DNA from: RGIG4608 sp045606265
Lineage (GTDB): Bacteria > Bacillota > Clostridia > Oscillospirales > CAG-272
DNA: 19,406 nucleotides
Direction: 5' to 3'
NCBI GenBank assembly: GCA_045606265.1
Contig: JAZURO010000055.1
Location: 1 to 19,406, forward strand
Position 1 is the first letter of the stretch, and each line of letters opens with the position of its first letter. A model generated the notes under the pieces. That model did not search any database. It was not told the DNA's origin and was given only the letters and a program-made list of their open reading frames with translations. The position numbers and the translations under genes are program-made. Of this stretch, positions 6,550 through 12,425 are shown piece after piece.

Positions 6550-7159
6550 ACCCAAAAAGCCCGCTGCAAAACCCGCCCCCGACGTTATCAATCCGCCCGA
6601 CTCTCCCATCACCGATTCCGACGCCAAGCAGATCGTCAAGCGTAAACGTAACCGTCCCGACCTTGCAAACTTCGGCGCAGAAAACTGTGAGCCCGGCGAC
6701 AACGCCCGCTATCTGCGCTATGCAATGGTATCTTGGGACCTGCCGCCCATCGACATAGCCGACCCACAACAGGTCGAAAACCGTATAAAGGAATACTTCA
6801 CACATTGCATCGAAAACGACCGCAAACCTAACATGATCGGTATGGCAAATTGGCTTGGTGTGGACAGGAGAACGGTGATAAATTGGAAAAACGGGGATTT
6901 GAGAAGTGAAACACACCATCACATGATAAAAAAGGCCGTTACAATGCTTGAGGAACTATGGGTCGACTATATGCAGAACGGCAAGGTTAACCCAGCTTCG
7001 GGAATATTCCTCGGCAAGAACATGTTTGGATACAAGGACACACAGGATGTCATCGTCGAGCCCAGGCAACCGCTTGGAGCAGAATCCGACCTCAAGCAAC
7101 TACAAGACAAGCTCTCGGACATACCGCTCGATGACGGCGACTATACCGTTGGCGACTAA
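6515..7159 (+). CDS. terS: Terminase small subunit
   Basis: A 214-residue protein with a Lys/Pro/Ala-rich leader (1-50), a central region with an HTH segment (MIGMANWLGVDRRTVINWKNG region) and a C-terminal FLGKNMFGYKDTQDV motif common to small terminases, which recognise the packaging site and regulate the large subunit. AAGGAGGT at 6498-6505 sets the start at 6515. The last residues DGDYTVGD are encoded by the first units of the 9-bp repeat array at 7136. Arginine codons are CGY up to about 6830 and AGR from 6866 on, suggesting a mosaic junction. Unusually, terL is 3.3 kb away, beyond an accessory island. Confidence 0.72.
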   Translation: MPNTPKTSSTAKPKKPAAKPAPDVINPPDSPITDSDAKQIVKRKRNRPDLANFGAENCEPGDNARYLRYAMVSWDLPPIDIADPQQVENRIKEYFTHCIENDRKPNMIGMANWLGVDRRTVINWKNGDLRSETHHHMIKKAVTMLEELWVDYMQNGKVNPASGIFLGKNMFGYKDTQDVIVEPRQPLGAESDLKQLQDKLSDIPLDDGDYTVGD

Positions 7160-7332
7160 CGACTTTCGGTGTCGAGCGACTATAGCGACTACGGCGACTT
7201 CCGACTATGGCGACTATGGCTTGCGACTATAAAGCGACTATGCCGCACTTGGCGACTTTAGCAACTATAACAACTCCGGCGACTTTGGCGACTTTGGAAA
7301 GCCTTGGCAACTATGGCGACTATAGCGACTTT
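7136..7332. repeat. Degenerate 9-bp tandem repeat, consensus GGCGACTWT
   Basis: About 18 copies of a C(G/A)ACT core, starting at 7138, 7153, 7160, 7177, 7186, 7195, 7202, 7211, 7224, 7235, 7253, 7262, 7271, 7280, 7289, 7308, 7317 and 7326. Most neighbours are 9 bp apart, and the larger gaps are often near multiples of 9. The first two units are codons of terS (Gly-Asp-Tyr and Gly-Asp-stop); the rest is non-coding. Too short and without spacers for a CRISPR. It could be a terminase recognition (pac) region or a slippage-expanded minisatellite. Confidence 0.85.
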
Positions 7333-7397
7333 GACCTTGGCTGACATTAAAACGCCCCCCATCTTACGGCGGCGCACCTCCTTCCGTCGCCGTCTCC

Positions 7398-7440
7398 CCC
7401 CGCTCCGCTTGCAAACGCAGGCAGGGCGGGGCTTTTATTT
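7398..7440 (+). terminator. Rho-independent terminator after terS/repeat array
   Basis: A 15-position stem (7398-7412 with 7417-7431) closes a 4-nt AAAC loop, with two G-U wobbles and one C-A mismatch, followed by TTTTATTT at 7433-7440. It would stop rightward transcription of the replication/terS operon before the accessory island. A second GC-rich hairpin (about 7369-7394) lies just upstream. Confidence 0.8.
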
Positions 7441-7672
7441 GTGCTTCTTTTGCGCTACGATTACGCAGGACGCATTTTTGCGGTCTGCCTATATAGTTTA
7501 TGCGCCCAAACACAAAAGCCGCTTAAAACGCATTACAGGCGATTTGGCGATATGTGTGCAGTAGAGGCGAGGGCGTTACAGTGCCGCTGTAAAGCTCTGA
7601 GAGGGCGCAAGACGCATTTTGACGGCTTTGGCGTATAGCTATAGCCCCCGCTCTGCAAATGCGGCAGAGGGC
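7441..7672. other. Non-coding stretch between two terminators
   Basis: Together with the repeat array this makes a 549-bp interval without a credible gene. Open frames exist (for example 7441-7638 and 7304-7564 on +) but lack ribosome sites, and their products are arginine- and cysteine-rich with no family look. A near-palindrome around CTCTGC (about 7651-7669) forms a hairpin without a T-tract. GACGCATTTT occurs twice. I see no tRNA or other RNA gene. Confidence 0.5.
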
Positions 7673-7703
7673 AAAAGAAAAGCCCCGTCACAATGGGCGG
7701 GGC
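7673..7703 (-). terminator. Rho-independent terminator of the leftward operon
   Basis: On the minus strand a six-pair GCCCCG/CGGGGC stem with a 10-nt loop region (7682-7703) is followed by TTTTCTTTT (complement of 7673-7681). It begins 6 bp after the stop codon of the small membrane protein gene, so it ends the leftward operon. Confidence 0.8.
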
Positions 7704-7708
7704 GTGTT

Positions 7709-7897
7709 TTAAAGCTGGCGGCCAATGAGATAACAACCGCCGGAACAGACGGTCAGAGCTGACACGGTGGCAAGCCAGGCTATACCGTCGAGACGGCCAA
7801 GGGCTACGAGAGCGGCCCCGAACAGATCCACGCAGAACGCAAGCAGGACAAGCACAACGGCAAGTGCGGTAAATAATACGGCGATGGGAGTTTTCAT
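7709..7897 (-). CDS. Small membrane protein with two predicted TM segments, 62 aa
   Basis: A 62-residue protein MKTPIAVLFTALAVV... with two hydrophobic stretches (about 5-22 and 38-58) joined by a short loop containing GRLDG, so probably a small inner-membrane hairpin. The start at 7897 is set by AAGGGGGAT just upstream on the minus strand; the longer frame from 7951 extends into the upstream gene without a ribosome site. It is the last gene of the leftward three-gene operon and is followed at once by a terminator. A holin-like or superinfection role would fit the topology, but nothing in the sequence proves it. Confidence 0.6.
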   Translation of the reverse strand: MKTPIAVLFTALAVVLVLLAFCVDLFGAALVALGRLDGIAWLATVSALTVCSGGCYLIGRQL

Positions 7898-7910
7898 ATT
7901 GCCATCCCCC

Positions 7911-8123
7911 TTATATTTCCATTTCAGCAAACCCGCGGAGCTCGTATACAAGCCCTTCGGGTGTGTTTGCGTAATCCCTCAGCCATTTGTCAAAATGCTG
8001 TGACAAATAGCTTTCAAGGTCGGCAAGGCGCTCGGAAGATGCCGCCAGAGTGCGTATAACGTCAACAAATGCGGCGGCGGTTTTTTCCTGTTCTTTTCTG
8101 CGATCCCTTGTGTATGTTTTCAC
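7911..8123 (-). CDS. Small charged helical protein, 70 aa
   Basis: A 70-residue protein starting with GTG (MKTYTRDRRKEQEKTAAAF...). GTG is chosen because GGAGG lies 8 bp upstream on the minus strand and the GTGA overlaps the TGA of the preceding gene, indicating coupling. The sequence is rich in Lys/Glu/Arg and predicted helical, with a Leu/Ala/Ser heptad-like middle (LAASSERLADLESYL). I do not recognise a family. It sits between the LPD29-like gene and the small membrane protein gene. Confidence 0.6.
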   Translation of the reverse strand: MKTYTRDRRKEQEKTAAAFVDVIRTLAASSERLADLESYLSQHFDKWLRDYANTPEGLVYELRGFAEMEI

Positions 8124-8887
8124 TGCTTCGTACCTCCTTCGGGCTTTGTGTATAGACTTATATAAAAGTTTGTATTAAAATAATCTACCATGCTATTGGA
8201 TTCATCGTATCTGTATGCCTCTATAATGGCAAGCGCGCGTTTTATTTTGGCGAGAAAAGCGGGCGTAAAGCCGTTGTATTTGTCTATGTGATAATGATTT
8301 ATATTATTTTCTTTTGCGTAGTCTCGGAGATATTCTCTTTTTGCGTGTTCAGTACGTATTATCTCCCGCTCTTCGTCCAGTAGATTATAATAATCACAGA
8401 TGGAAACAGTTTTCCTTATTCCGCTTTTGTCGATGTAGTCCACCCATCCAAAGTTCCCCTTTACGGTGTAGGCTGCTATAAATTCCGCTTCAGAGATTAC
8501 GTCGTCTGCGGTTGTTTTAAATGTGGCCTGAATATTGCCGCGCCTGCTGGCGATCGTGACACCTTTAATACCGGCGGCTTTTATGTCATTTCGAATTGCT
8601 TTTGCAAGGTCTGCGCCGTATAAGTGCAAATTGCTTTTACTGCCGTAAATTGCGCCGCCGCCTAAATATCCATCTGTGACAACGTCTGCAGGCTCGCTGT
8701 CGGTGCTGGCTCCCAAAATGGCGGATATAACTTCGCTTTCCGCGGCGTAACCATACCAACATTTTTTTAAGGAGTGCCACCGAAAAGAAAGGTTTTTTAA
8801 TGCCGTGCAGACGGCTTCTGAGGGCCTGCCGTCAAAGTATACCTCCCGGCTGTTATATGTGCGATTTTCTTCAATTCTGTAAGTCAT
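8120..8887 (-). CDS. LPD29-like domain protein of mobile-element type, 255 aa
   Basis: The N-terminus (about 14-48) has the pattern FDGRPSEAVCTALKNLSFRW followed by a KKCWY motif, seen in many plasmid, ICE and phage proteins that carry large-polyvalent-protein associated domains. Residues about 90-125 (GADLAKAIRNDIKAAG, then VTIASRRGNI) and the end (IEAYRYDESNSMVDYFNTNF) resemble LPD29-type modules. Function is unknown; relatives travel with anti-restriction and DNA-processing genes. The start at 8887 has GGAGG at 8896-8900 (minus strand). It is the first gene of the leftward operon and has its own sigma-70 promoter overlapped by a palindromic operator. Domain naming is from memory of the pattern and is moderate in confidence. 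Confidence 0.65.
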   Translation of the reverse strand: MTYRIEENRTYNSREVYFDGRPSEAVCTALKNLSFRWHSLKKCWYGYAAESEVISAILGASTDSEPADVVTDGYLGGGAIYGSKSNLHLYGADLAKAIRNDIKAAGIKGVTIASRRGNIQATFKTTADDVISEAEFIAAYTVKGNFGWVDYIDKSGIRKTVSICDYYNLLDEEREIIRTEHAKREYLRDYAKENNINHYHIDKYNGFTPAFLAKIKRALAIIEAYRYDESNSMVDYFNTNFYISLYTKPEGGTKQ

Positions 8888-8915
8888 AGCTTATACCTCC
8901 GTTTTTTGCTTGTGT

Positions 8916-9001
8916 TCAGAAATAACTGAGCGTGCATAGAGTATATCAGATATAACTGAGTTTGTCAATAGGTTTGCGAGAAGTTTTTCAGTTTTTTCTG
9001 A
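8916..9001. promoter_or_regulatory. Operator cluster: three TCAG-N6-CTGA palindromes
   Basis: Perfect 4-bp arm palindromes of identical 14-bp size lie at 8916-8929 (TCAGAAATAACTGA), 8946-8959 (TCAGATATAACTGA) and 8988-9001 (TCAGTTTTTTCTGA). Centres are 30 and 42 bp apart, about 3 and 4 helical turns, so proteins bound at them could sit on one face. The first lies just downstream of the leftward start point, the second in the promoter spacer, the third upstream. The likely ligand is the HTH protein at 9219; the serine recombinase is an alternative. The remaining intergenic DNA to 9160 is G-runs and A/T-runs with no gene. Confidence 0.75.
8940..8968 (-). promoter_or_regulatory. Leftward sigma-70 promoter with operator in spacer
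   Basis: On the minus strand TTGACA (complement of 8963-8968), a 17-bp spacer and TATACT (complement of 8940-8945). The 14-bp palindrome TCAGATATAACTGA (8946-8959) fills the spacer up to the -10 box. It drives the operon starting at 8887. Confidence 0.85.
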
Positions 9002-9160
9002 ATTTCTTATTGCGTGCATTTTCTTTGGAGTTTTTGAACGGTTGCAGCCGGACAGAGCCAAACAGGGTACTGGAGGGGGATTTTGAGGGGGGTCTCGGTG
9101 GGCGAATAAGTCCCCCAAATAGCCCAAAAACAAAAAAGAAAAAATTTTTTATAAAAGGGC

Positions 9161-9189
9161 TTGACACTCTCAGAAATATCTGTTATAAT
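9161..9189 (+). promoter_or_regulatory. Rightward consensus sigma-70 promoter with operator in spacer
   Basis: TTGACA (9161-9166), 17-bp spacer and TATAAT (9184-9189): both boxes are perfect. The spacer contains TCAGAAATATCTGT (9170-9183), a one-arm-imperfect version of the same operator, ending exactly at the -10 box as in the leftward promoter. It drives the HTH and recombinase genes, so autoregulation is expected. Confidence 0.9.
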
Positions 9190-9218
9190 AGAGGAAACCG
9201 AGGGGGGGGGTAACGATT

Positions 9219-9443
9219 ATGAAGGCAACGCTCGCACTTAGAAAAGTAATGGAAATTCGGGGGGTAAAGCCCGCTGTGCTCTGCGATAGGATCGATATTA
9301 AGGCCAATGTTCTTTCCGAACGATTCAGACAGGAAAATATCAGCGTAGCCAAGCTTAATGAGATGCTTAAAGCAATGGACTACAAAATTATTGTTGTTCC
9401 GCGAGATGTAAGAGTTCCTGACGGCGGCTTTGATATAGAGTGA
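9219..9443 (+). CDS. Cro/CI-like small HTH regulator, 74 aa
   Basis: A 74-residue protein beginning MKATLALRKVMEIRGVKPAV. The pattern (LRKVMEIRGV-x-x-AVLCDRIDI followed by NVLSERFRQENISVAKLNEML and a YKIIVVPR strand) is that of compact XRE/Cro-type phage repressors: an HTH with a short C-terminal strand for dimerisation. Translation starts at ATG 9219 behind a run of nine Gs (9202-9210). The promoter for this gene and the divergent one carry matching palindromes, making this protein the best candidate for their repressor. It is followed 20 bp later by the recombinase gene. DNA binding is inferred from the fold. Confidence 0.75.
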   Translation: MKATLALRKVMEIRGVKPAVLCDRIDIKANVLSERFRQENISVAKLNEMLKAMDYKIIVVPRDVRVPDGGFDIE

Positions 9444-9463
9444 CCTACAAGGAGGTGCGACCA

Positions 9464-10045
9464 ATGATTTACGGCTATGCAAGGGTCAGCACTAAGGGCC
9501 AAGACAAATACGGCAACGGCCTTGAGGTGCAGGAGAAGCAGTTAAGGGACAACGGTGCTGATATGATTTTTCGGGAAAGCTTTACGGGGACCAAGAAGCA
9601 CAGGCCAGAGCTTGACAAGCTGTTAGGGGTTGTCAAGGAAGGTGATACGGTGGTTGTGACCAAGCTCGACAGGATAGCCAGAAGCACACGAGACGGCTTG
9701 GATATAATTGACGAATTGCTTTCAAAAGGCGTCACCATAAACATTCTCAATATGGGAAAGTTTGACACAAGCCCTGCGGGGAAGTTAATGAGGACGGTGT
9801 TTCTCGCATTTGCGGAATTTGAAAGGGATATGATAATCCAGCGCACCGAGGAGGGCAAAGCCGTTTGCAGAGAGAATCCCGAATGGCGTGAGGGCAGAAA
9901 AGCTCTTGACGTTCCCGATTTCCAAAAATTTCTCAAAAAACAAAAAGACGGCCAAATGACCGTCGGCGAATGTTGTGCCGCTTTGGGTATAAGCCGCAGC
10001 ACTTGGTACGGAAGAGTGCGACAGGCAAATGAAAAAGCAGCGTGA
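9464..10045 (+). CDS. Small serine recombinase (resolvase/invertase type)
   Basis: A 193-residue protein with the complete resolvase/invertase layout. YARVST contains the predicted catalytic Ser9, with Arg7; KLDRIARS follows at 67-74; AGKLMRTVFLAFAEFERDMI at 105-124 forms the dimer-helix region; a C-terminal HTH (TVGECCAALGISRSTWYGRV) binds DNA. The length fits Tn3-resolvase/Hin types rather than large serine integrases, so it probably resolves or inverts DNA rather than integrating the phage. AAGGAGGTG just upstream fixes ATG 9464; the GTG at 9440 in the same frame lacks a ribosome site. Cotranscribed with the HTH gene. Its crossover site is not obvious; the 14-bp palindromes are one possibility. 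Confidence 0.92.
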   Translation: MIYGYARVSTKGQDKYGNGLEVQEKQLRDNGADMIFRESFTGTKKHRPELDKLLGVVKEGDTVVVTKLDRIARSTRDGLDIIDELLSKGVTINILNMGKFDTSPAGKLMRTVFLAFAEFERDMIIQRTEEGKAVCRENPEWREGRKALDVPDFQKFLKKQKDGQMTVGECCAALGISRSTWYGRVRQANEKAA

Positions 10046-10092
10046 TTTTTTAAAAAGGTATACCAAAAATGGAAAGCATTTCAAAAAAAGCA

Positions 10093-10120
10093 TTGATTTT
10101 TGATGCGCTTGTGATATAAT
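10093..10120 (+). promoter_or_regulatory. Probable promoter of the small gene at 10141
   Basis: TTGATT (10093-10098), a 16-bp spacer and a perfect TATAAT (10115-10120) lie 20 bp before the start of the 68-aa gene. The -35 is one base off consensus. No copy of the TCAG-N6-CTGA operator is near, so regulation should differ from the upstream promoters. Confidence 0.7.
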
Positions 10121-10140
10121 GAGATTGGGAGGGCAAAAAA

Positions 10141-10347
10141 ATGGAGTATATCAATCCGCTTACCGCGTTTATAGCTATTTTAGCCATATCAATTATTGAC
10201 GGTGTTGTTAAGGGCATAAAGGGAAGACGAGAAAAACTAAAAAATCCTCCGCCCAAAAAGCCTGTTCAAACGGTCGAGACCGACGACGAGCTGACCGAAG
10301 AGGAGAAAACGGCAATAGCCATCTATAACAGCTACTATGCCGGATAA
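10141..10347 (+). CDS. Small single-TM protein, 68 aa
   Basis: A 68-residue protein MEYINPLTAFIAILAISIIDGVVKGI..., with one hydrophobic helix (about 7-24), a basic stretch (KGRREKLK), a proline-rich linker and an acidic, soluble C-terminus (DDELTEEEKTAIAIYNSYYAG). An N-out or anchored orientation with the charged tail in the cytoplasm is predicted from the positive charges after the helix. GGGAGGG lies 6 bp upstream. It has its own promoter and is followed by the hairpin terminator at 10393-10438, so it forms a self-contained cassette directly before terL. Family unknown; a lysogeny-expressed moron is a reasonable guess. Confidence 0.65.
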   Translation: MEYINPLTAFIAILAISIIDGVVKGIKGRREKLKNPPPKKPVQTVETDDELTEEEKTAIAIYNSYYAG

Positions 10348-10377
10348 AACTAAATACAACACCGCTACATAGGTAAC

Positions 10378-10438
10378 GGTCAAACGGCCACAGGGTCGGA
10401 CGCTTTGGAAACAGGGCGTTCGGCTCTTTTTTATTTTT
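10378..10438 (+). terminator. Structured leader / intrinsic terminator upstream of terL
   Basis: A weak small hairpin (GGTC-AAAC-GGCC, 10378-10389) is followed by CCACAGGGTCG and an 11-bp stem (10393-10403 with 10416-10426, three G-U wobbles, 12-nt loop), then TTTTTTATTTTT. The terL ribosome site CGGAGG starts at 10439, immediately after the T-tract. A second copy of the design occurs before the portal gene at 12341-12411. Confidence 0.75.
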
Positions 10439-10448
10439 CGGAGGAAAA

Positions 10449-12095
10449 ATGACGATACATGAAATGGTGCTCAAGGCACAAAAACGAGACCTAACGGACA
10501 GAGGTGCGCTGTCGGATCTGTTTGAGATTTGCAGATTGCGCGAAAAAGAGGCAGACGGAGGGTTTGAAGAGGCGCACAAGGTTGCAAAGCTCGTAAGGCT
10601 TACTGCGGCCACAGAAGCAAAGCGGCAGACTTCGGCAGATATGCTTGAGCTGTTCCGAAAGGCGCTTCTGTTTGACGCTCCGCACGAGTTCGACGCATAC
10701 TGTCAATACATCGAGTGGGACAGAGACCCCCGCAAAAAGTTTTACGTTCCCCGCCGAAAGCAGCTTAAAAGAGTAGTAGACTCTCTGCAAAGGCTGACAA
10801 ACCGTGAATTACGGCTTTTGGCGGTATCTATGCCGCCCGGCGTGGGAAAGACCACCCTTGCGCTGTTTTATCTGACCTGGCTTGCAGGGCGAGAGCCGGA
10901 AAAGCCCAACCTTACGGGGTCACACAACAACGCATTTTTGCGTGGCGCTTATGATGAGTGCTTGAGGATAACTCAGCCCAACGGCGATTATTTGTGGGGG
11001 GACGTTTTTCCGAGCGTAAACGTGATACGCACAAACGCCCAAGACATGATGGCGGATTTCGGCACAGATAAAAACGACGGAAAGCGTTTTGCCACACTTG
11101 AGTTTTCCTCGGTAGGGTCGGGAAACGCCGGTAAGGTGAGGGCTGAAAATCTGCTTTACTGTGATGACCTTGTCGATGGACTGGAATCGGCTTTATCAAA
11201 AGAGCGGATGGACAAGCTGTGGGCGTTGTATACCACCGACCTGCGGCAGCGAAAGATAGGCGATTGCGTTGAGCTGCACATAGCTACAAGATGGTCGGTA
11301 CACGACGTTATAGGTCGGCTTGAACAGGCGTACGGAGATGCCGAGGATTCGGAGTTTATAGTTATACCGGCACTTGACGAAAACGACCAGAGCAATTTTG
11401 ATTACGGCTCTTCGGCTTCGGGCTTTACTACGGAATTTTACCATCAGCAGCGGGAAGTAATGGACGATGCGAGCTGGAGGGCGTTGTATATGAATCAGCC
11501 CGTTGAGCGAGAGGGTCTGCTTTATCCCGAGGCCGAGCTGAGAAGATACTTTGACCTTCCCGACGGTGAGCCCGATGCGATAATATCCGTATGCGACACA
11601 AAGGACAAGGGCGCAGATTACGCAGTAATGCCGATAGCCTATAAGTATGGGACGGATTATTACATCGATGCAATAGTTTGCGACAACAGCGCACCCGAGG
11701 TGGTAGACGCCCGTCTTACAGAGGCCCTGCTTTTGCACCGTGTACACACATCCCGCTTTGAAAGCAACGCCGCAGGGGGCAGAATAGCCGAAAAGATACA
11801 GGAAAACGTGAAAAAGCGTGGCGGTCGTACCAAAGTTACCACAAAATATACTACGGCACACAAGGAAACAAAGATTATTGTTAACGCACCGTGGGTCAAA
11901 GAACATTGTTTATTTAAAGACGGACAAAGATTTAAGGATGACAGAGAGTACCGCCGCGCGTTGAGCTTTCTTTGCGGATATACAATGGCAGGCAAAAACA
12001 AGCACGACGACGTCCCCGACGCTTTGGCAATGCTTTCCGAGTTTGCACAGAGCTTTGAAACGCCGCACGTACAGGTGTTTAGGAGACCGTTTTAA
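10449..12095 (+). CDS. terL: Terminase large subunit
   Basis: The 548-residue packaging motor and nuclease. An N-terminal ATPase domain carries Walker A PPGVGKTT around residues 129-136 (K134) and Walker B LLYCDD ending at D239/D240. A C-terminal RNase H-like nuclease carries D383 in SVCDTKDKGADYAV and D524 in HDDVPDALAML. The length is normal for the family. ATG 10449 follows CGGAGG by four bases. It acts with the small terminase to cut concatemers and pump DNA through the portal. It is separated from terS by 3.3 kb instead of being adjacent, and a terminator hairpin directly precedes its ribosome site. Confidence 0.93.
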   Translation: MTIHEMVLKAQKRDLTDRGALSDLFEICRLREKEADGGFEEAHKVAKLVRLTAATEAKRQTSADMLELFRKALLFDAPHEFDAYCQYIEWDRDPRKKFYVPRRKQLKRVVDSLQRLTNRELRLLAVSMPPGVGKTTLALFYLTWLAGREPEKPNLTGSHNNAFLRGAYDECLRITQPNGDYLWGDVFPSVNVIRTNAQDMMADFGTDKNDGKRFATLEFSSVGSGNAGKVRAENLLYCDDLVDGLESALSKERMDKLWALYTTDLRQRKIGDCVELHIATRWSVHDVIGRLEQAYGDAEDSEFIVIPALDENDQSNFDYGSSASGFTTEFYHQQREVMDDASWRALYMNQPVEREGLLYPEAELRRYFDLPDGEPDAIISVCDTKDKGADYAVMPIAYKYGTDYYIDAIVCDNSAPEVVDARLTEALLLHRVHTSRFESNAAGGRIAEKIQENVKKRGGRTKVTTKYTTAHKETKIIVNAPWVKEHCLFKDGQRFKDDREYRRALSFLCGYTMAGKNKHDDVPDALAMLSEFAQSFETPHVQVFRRPF

Positions 12096-12134
12096 AAAAT
12101 AATTCGATAAACATACGAAAAGCGTGGGTTTTCT

Positions 12135-12163
12135 TTGACTTTTGCGGCGAAATATGCTATAAT
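12135..12163 (+). promoter_or_regulatory. Promoter of the small gene at 12198
   Basis: TTGACT (12135-12140), 17-bp spacer and perfect TATAAT (12158-12163). It lies between terL and portal, i.e. inside the late operon, giving the 45-aa ORF its own transcript. Confidence 0.85.
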
Positions 12164-12197
12164 ACCATTAGGCAAAAGGAGACAAGGCGGTGTTACC

Positions 12198-12335
12198 GTG
12201 AAGCACAGGCTTTCGGAGAAAGATATTGCTTTGATTGAAGACGCTATCAACAAAAGCGGCGTTTGCGAGGTTGTCGTAAAGGTCGAAGGCGGTAAGATCG
12301 CTGTATTTTTGTCACAAAAACGAAAACTAAATTAA
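12198..12335 (+). CDS. Small independently transcribed protein, 45 aa
   Basis: A 45-residue protein MKHRLSEKDIALIEDAINKS followed by GVCEVVVKVEGGKIAVF and a basic tail (SQKRKLN). It shows a helix then two strands, and no cysteine cluster or membrane segment. GTG 12198 is chosen because AAGGCGG lies about 7 bp upstream; the open frame reaching back to TTG 12135 would start inside the -35 box of its own promoter, so it is rejected. It is followed by the leader/terminator before the portal gene. Similar very short ORFs occur between terL and portal in some clostridial phages; function unknown. Confidence 0.6.
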   Translation: MKHRLSEKDIALIEDAINKSGVCEVVVKVEGGKIAVFLSQKRKLN

Positions 12336-12340
12336 ATTGA

Positions 12341-12411
12341 CCGTCCATTGGGACGGCTAAAGAGACCACAGGGTCGTAACAGTTTTTTCTGTTGCGGCCC
12401 TTTATTTTTTT
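12341..12411 (+). terminator. Structured leader / intrinsic terminator upstream of portal gene
   Basis: A perfect small hairpin CCGTCC-ATTG-GGACGG (12341-12356), then CCACAGGGTCG, then a 12-bp stem (12371-12382 with 12389-12400, T6 loop, two G-U wobbles) and TTTATTTTTTT. The portal ribosome site CGGAGGT begins at 12412. It shares the order of elements, the CCACAGGGTCG core and the lower stem with the element before terL. Confidence 0.8.
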
Positions 12412-12425
12412 CGGAGGTAGAGTTG

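Noticed and set aside
7136..7332. CRISPR array
   Set aside because: Units are 9 bp, contiguous and degenerate, with no spacers of 25-45 bp.
7304..7638. Plus-strand ORFs of 86 and 65 aa after the repeat array
   Set aside because: No ribosome sites; they translate the 9-bp repeat and the terminator stem, and the products look random (Arg/Cys-rich).
8891..9133. 80-aa minus-strand ORF upstream of the LPD29-like gene
   Set aside because: It runs through the leftward promoter and the operators, has no ribosome site, and its sequence reflects the G-runs and palindromes rather than a protein family.
9464..10045. Phage integrase and attachment site
   Set aside because: The protein is too short for a large serine integrase and no att-like core or tRNA gene is nearby; resolvase/invertase function fits better.
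12135..12335. 66-aa reading of the small gene from TTG 12135
   Set aside because: That start lies on the -35 box of the gene's own promoter; GTG 12198 has a ribosome site.
12348..12425. N-terminal extension of the portal from 12348
   Set aside because: It would translate the leader hairpin and T-tract; the ribosome site at 12412-12418 serves GTG 12426.
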